Assembly: GCA_003560215.1 (NCBI GenBank)
Contig: PWIY01000135.1
Coordinates: 1-9,490 of the forward strand
Source: Bacteroidales bacterium
Lineage (GTDB): Bacteria; Bacteroidota; Bacteroidia; Bacteroidales; UBA7960
Length of the DNA stretch: 9,490 nt
Reading direction: 5' to 3'
Shown: in pieces, positions 7,520 through 9,490 of the stretch
Layout of the letters: each line of letters starts with the position of its first letter
Position numbering within the stretch: the stretch's first letter is position 1
Program-made: the position numbers and the translations under genes
Notes under the pieces: model-generated
What the model was told of the DNA's origin: nothing
Databases searched by the model: none
What the model saw: the letters and a program-made list of their open reading frames with translations, nothing else

Positions 7520-7550
7520 TTTGAAATAATCCGGAAAATTTGTAAATTTG
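7520..7550 (+). promoter_or_regulatory. Bacteroidota-type promoter for the secreted-protein gene
   Basis: TTTG (7520-7523) and TAAATTTG (7543-7550) are separated by exactly 19 bases, matching the TTTG-N19-TAnnTTTG consensus of the Bacteroidota primary sigma factor at every specified base. Transcription should begin a few bases after 7550, which leaves a very short leader, roughly 12-18 bases, before the ATG at 7572. Confidence 0.8.
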
Positions 7551-7571
7551 GAGGAGATAAAATGAGTCATC

Positions 7572-8222
7572 ATGAAAGTGAAAATAATTCTTGCTACATT
7601 GCTGCTACTGCTTGTTATGGCGGTTTCCTCCCCCGGTTTTGCACAGGATGTGGATGGGAGGCTGCTGGAACAGGAAGCTGCTTTCACGCCTTCTCCACAG
7701 TTCGGGATGCAATTTGGCACTTCCTTTACGGCAGGTGGTTACGGCGGTTCAATGTTCTCCCAGACGATTTCCCCGCATCTCAATTGGGATCTGAGCAGAA
7801 ACTTTCATCTGGAGGTTGGAACTGTTTTTTCCTCGGGCCAGTTCCGGGGGAATCCAACCGTTGCCCCGTTCGGCTTAGCCGGTGAAAACGCTGCAATGCA
7901 AGGCCTTGATGGTCAGCGCTTTTTCAGCACAACGGTTTATGCCTATGGTTCCTACAGGGTAAATCCGAGGTTGAGCCTGACCGGAGGTACCTGGGTTGAG
8001 CGAAATGATATGGGTACGGTTGACCGTCAAATGAATCCCATGGCTTTCGACACCAACCCCAGGGGGATGATGTTCGGGGTTGATTACAAGATAACGGACA
8101 ATTTACGTTTCGGGGCTGAAATCAATATGTCATCCGGCGTAAATCCGTTCAATCCGCTTCAGCAGGGTCATTTTTCTCCCCACAGAGCTCCCGGTCCGAT
8201 GCCGTTTTATCGGAGGAATTGA
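7572..8222 (+). CDS. Secreted, probably outer-membrane-associated protein of unknown function
   Basis: The 216-residue product begins with a clear Sec signal peptide: basic MKVK, a hydrophobic run to about residue 19, and a likely cut after A24 (GFA/QD). The mature part is rich in glycine, aromatic residues and alternating polar/non-polar stretches such as LNWDLSRNFHLEVGTVF and LRFGAEINM, spaced by turns (DLSRN, RVNPR, KITDN). This looks like antiparallel beta strands of a small outer-membrane barrel or surface layer protein. The last 20 residues are rich in proline and histidine and end without an aromatic C-terminal residue, unlike classical porins. I recognise no named family. There is no lipobox cysteine. 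It has its own strong promoter, is divergent from the patatin gene and is followed by a hairpin. The ATG at 7572 is set by the signal peptide; an ATG at 7562 is in the wrong frame. Confidence 0.88.
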   Translation: MKVKIILATLLLLLVMAVSSPGFAQDVDGRLLEQEAAFTPSPQFGMQFGTSFTAGGYGGSMFSQTISPHLNWDLSRNFHLEVGTVFSSGQFRGNPTVAPFGLAGENAAMQGLDGQRFFSTTVYAYGSYRVNPRLSLTGGTWVERNDMGTVDRQMNPMAFDTNPRGMMFGVDYKITDNLRFGAEINMSSGVNPFNPLQQGHFSPHRAPGPMPFYRRN

Positions 8223-8412
8223 AAAAACCCGGTAATTCGTTAGGAAAAAACAAATTATTTTCATAACTTGAACCACTCATAAACACAGCTCGATGGCTTT
8301 CGAAGCTAATGGTTGGTTTTAGTGGTTAATGTTGTTTTTGTTTTGGTGGTTAAAGCGGCGGATAATGTGCTCCCTTAGCATTGTTCACCGCTTTTTCACA
8401 TGTTTCCGGTAA
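8223..8412. other. Gene-free space between converging genes, with short repeats
   Basis: No coding frame is supported here. Apart from the hairpin at 8352-8396, it holds an inverted pair AACCACT (8271-8277) and AGTGGTT (8321-8327). Within that pair is a small imperfect palindrome, AGCTCGA (8287-8293) facing TCGAAGCT (8300-8307). GTGGTTAA also occurs twice in direct orientation (8322-8329 and 8346-8353). These may be parts of folded 3' ends or chance; no tRNA-like or known riboswitch pattern was seen. Confidence 0.45.
8352..8396 (+). terminator. Long imperfect hairpin with a short T run, probable intrinsic terminator between converging genes
   Basis: The left arm is AAAGCGG, a mismatched C, GGATAAT, a GT bulge and GCT. 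It pairs with AGC, ATTGTTC, a mismatched A and CCGCTTT, around a five-base loop (CCCTT at 8372-8376). That gives 17 pairs, two of them G-T. On the plus strand the arm ends in five T (8392-8396). It lies 130 bases past the plus-strand gene but only 16 bases past the stop of the minus-strand radical SAM gene, where the T run is just three. It may therefore serve both genes. Confidence 0.6.
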
Positions 8413-9474
8413 TTACTGCATCTGAAGTCGCAAATTGGTCAGTCCTTCCTGCCGTGCAATGGTAACCACGTTGTTGTATTCTGATCTGGTAATCCGCCTG
8501 GATATTTCCGGGTAATCAGATGCTTTATACATTGGTGTGTATTGCGACATGATGTTTACATAGGTGTTTTTGGGAAGATTGGCTGATATCCACCTGATCA
8601 CCCTGTCGCTTCTTGCCACATTCTCCGGCATTACCAGGTGCCGGATCATCAGGCCTTTATAAATAAGGCCGGTTTCAGGATCCGCTTCTGCCACACCCGT
8701 TTGCCGGTGCATTTCAAGCAATGCTTTTTGTGTAACCTCCGGATAGCAGTCGGCACCGGGCGAATAAGTCCCCGCCGCCTCTGCATCCATATATTTGAAG
8801 TCAGCCAGGTAGATATCTACAACCCCGTCGAGGTATTTCAGGATGTTTTCTTTTTCCCATCCGCAGGTATTGTATACCAAAGGAGCCCGTAATCCGCGGG
8901 ATGCTGCCTCGTCCAATGCCAGTAAAATATGCGGGGAATAGTGACTCGGGGTCACCACATTGATGTTGTGGCAGCCATTTCTTTCCAGTGCCAGCATAAT
9001 GTCTGCCAGGTCGCCGGTGGAATATTCCCTGCCCTGTCCGCCGTGACTGATCTCATAATTGATGCAGAAAACGCATAACAGTCCGCAGTTTGTAAAGAAT
9101 ACCGTGCCTGAACCCCTGCTCCCCACAAGTTCCCTTTCTTCTCCGTAATGGGGATTGGCTGAGGAGATCTCAAGTGTGGCATTGGCATTGCAATGCCCCC
9201 TTTGCCCGCTGAGACGGTCTGTTCCGCAATTCCTGGGGCATAATGTGCAGTTTTGCATCATGTCATAAAGGGCTTCCCCCCGCTTCTTCAATTCTCCGTT
9301 TTCATGAAGCCGGACATAGCCCGGGGTATAGGAACCTGCATTTTTGTGCATCAATTCATTATTTATGATGTTACGGGCATTGGCATCCTGTCCGCTGAAC
9401 ATTCCTTTGGCGAATATTGCAGCAGGCAGTGTTGCCATTAATTTCAGAAAATGCCGCCTGTTTTTCTTTTCCAT
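8413..9474 (-). CDS. Radical SAM protein, PflX-like (COG1313), with twin-arginine-like N-terminus
   Basis: The protein has 353 residues. The radical SAM cluster motif is CGLLCVFC (C130, C134, C137), the CxxxCxxC pattern that binds a 4Fe-4S cluster and S-adenosylmethionine. Ahead of it lies a second cysteine group, C76, C79, C83 and C95, typical of PflX-like proteins and possibly holding another cluster or zinc. The C-terminal part (YVNIMSQYTPMYKA at about 302-315) also fits this family. It resembles pyruvate formate-lyase activating enzymes, but the family's substrate is not established, and no glycyl radical enzyme is nearby. Residues 1-35 are extra to the family core: NRRHFLK (R6, R7) followed by the hydrophobic stretch LMATLPAAIFA resembles a Tat export signal. 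Only 16 bases lie upstream within the window, so its promoter and any operon partner cannot be seen. Confidence 0.93.
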   Translation of the reverse strand: MEKKNRRHFLKLMATLPAAIFAKGMFSGQDANARNIINNELMHKNAGSYTPGYVRLHENGELKKRGEALYDMMQNCTLCPRNCGTDRLSGQRGHCNANATLEISSANPHYGEERELVGSRGSGTVFFTNCGLLCVFCINYEISHGGQGREYSTGDLADIMLALERNGCHNINVVTPSHYSPHILLALDEAASRGLRAPLVYNTCGWEKENILKYLDGVVDIYLADFKYMDAEAAGTYSPGADCYPEVTQKALLEMHRQTGVAEADPETGLIYKGLMIRHLVMPENVARSDRVIRWISANLPKNTYVNIMSQYTPMYKASDYPEISRRITRSEYNNVVTIARQEGLTNLRLQMQ

Positions 9475-9490
9475 GGATATATTTGTTTTG

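Noticed and set aside
7454..7720. N-terminal extension of the patatin gene by 89 residues from an ATG at 7720
   Set aside because: The extension runs antisense through the signal peptide and promoter of the divergent gene, is of low complexity, and the patatin fold is complete from the ATG at 7453.
7562..7885. Plus-strand frame of 107 codons with a good Shine-Dalgarno site
   Set aside because: It overlaps the signal-peptide gene in another frame, and its product shows no ordered features. The frame at 7572 gives a clean signal peptide.

Overview
The window looks like a chromosomal stretch of a member of the Bacteroidota. The intergenic spaces carry matches to the Bacteroidota sigma factor promoter (TTTG, 19 bases, TAnnTTTG), recognisable Shine-Dalgarno sites are scarce, and the cysteinyl-tRNA synthetase has KMGKS in place of KMSKS. 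No phage, transposon, CRISPR, rRNA or tRNA sequence was recognised. Both window edges cut into transcription units.

Layout. Positions 1-6625 are read on the minus strand as one closely spaced series. In transcription order they are: cysS (6625-5144); a stand-alone cobalamin-binding sensor (5110-4457); a 144-residue protein of unknown function (4457-4023) whose ATG shares a base with the preceding stop; a soluble PAS histidine kinase (4004-2814); and a large soluble GAF/PAS histidine kinase (2798 to beyond position 1, so its C-terminus is missing). Upstream of cysS on the same strand lies a patatin-like lipase (7453-6689). It is divergent from a small secreted protein, probably of the outer membrane (7572-8222, plus strand). 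The 119-base space between them holds a near-perfect Bacteroidota promoter for the plus-strand gene and a weaker one for the lipase. Positions 8223-8412 hold no gene, but do hold a long imperfect hairpin that probably ends one or both of the converging genes. The last gene (9474-8413, minus) is a radical SAM enzyme of the PflX group (COG1313) with a twin-arginine-like N-terminus.

How the genes may work together. The most interesting part is the four-gene block 5110-1. The 217-residue protein keeps the W-x9-EH signature of the helical cap of CarH/LitR adenosylcobalamin photoreceptors and the ExHxxG lower-ligand motif, but has no DNA-binding domain. It is translationally coupled to an unknown helical protein and followed at once by two cytoplasmic histidine kinases with no transmembrane segments. 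The inference is a B12-dependent sensor, for light or for cobalamin status, that signals through a protein partner and phosphorelay and does not bind DNA itself. No response regulator or receiver domain is visible here; one could lie to the left of the window. Light response, partner binding and co-transcription are all untested.
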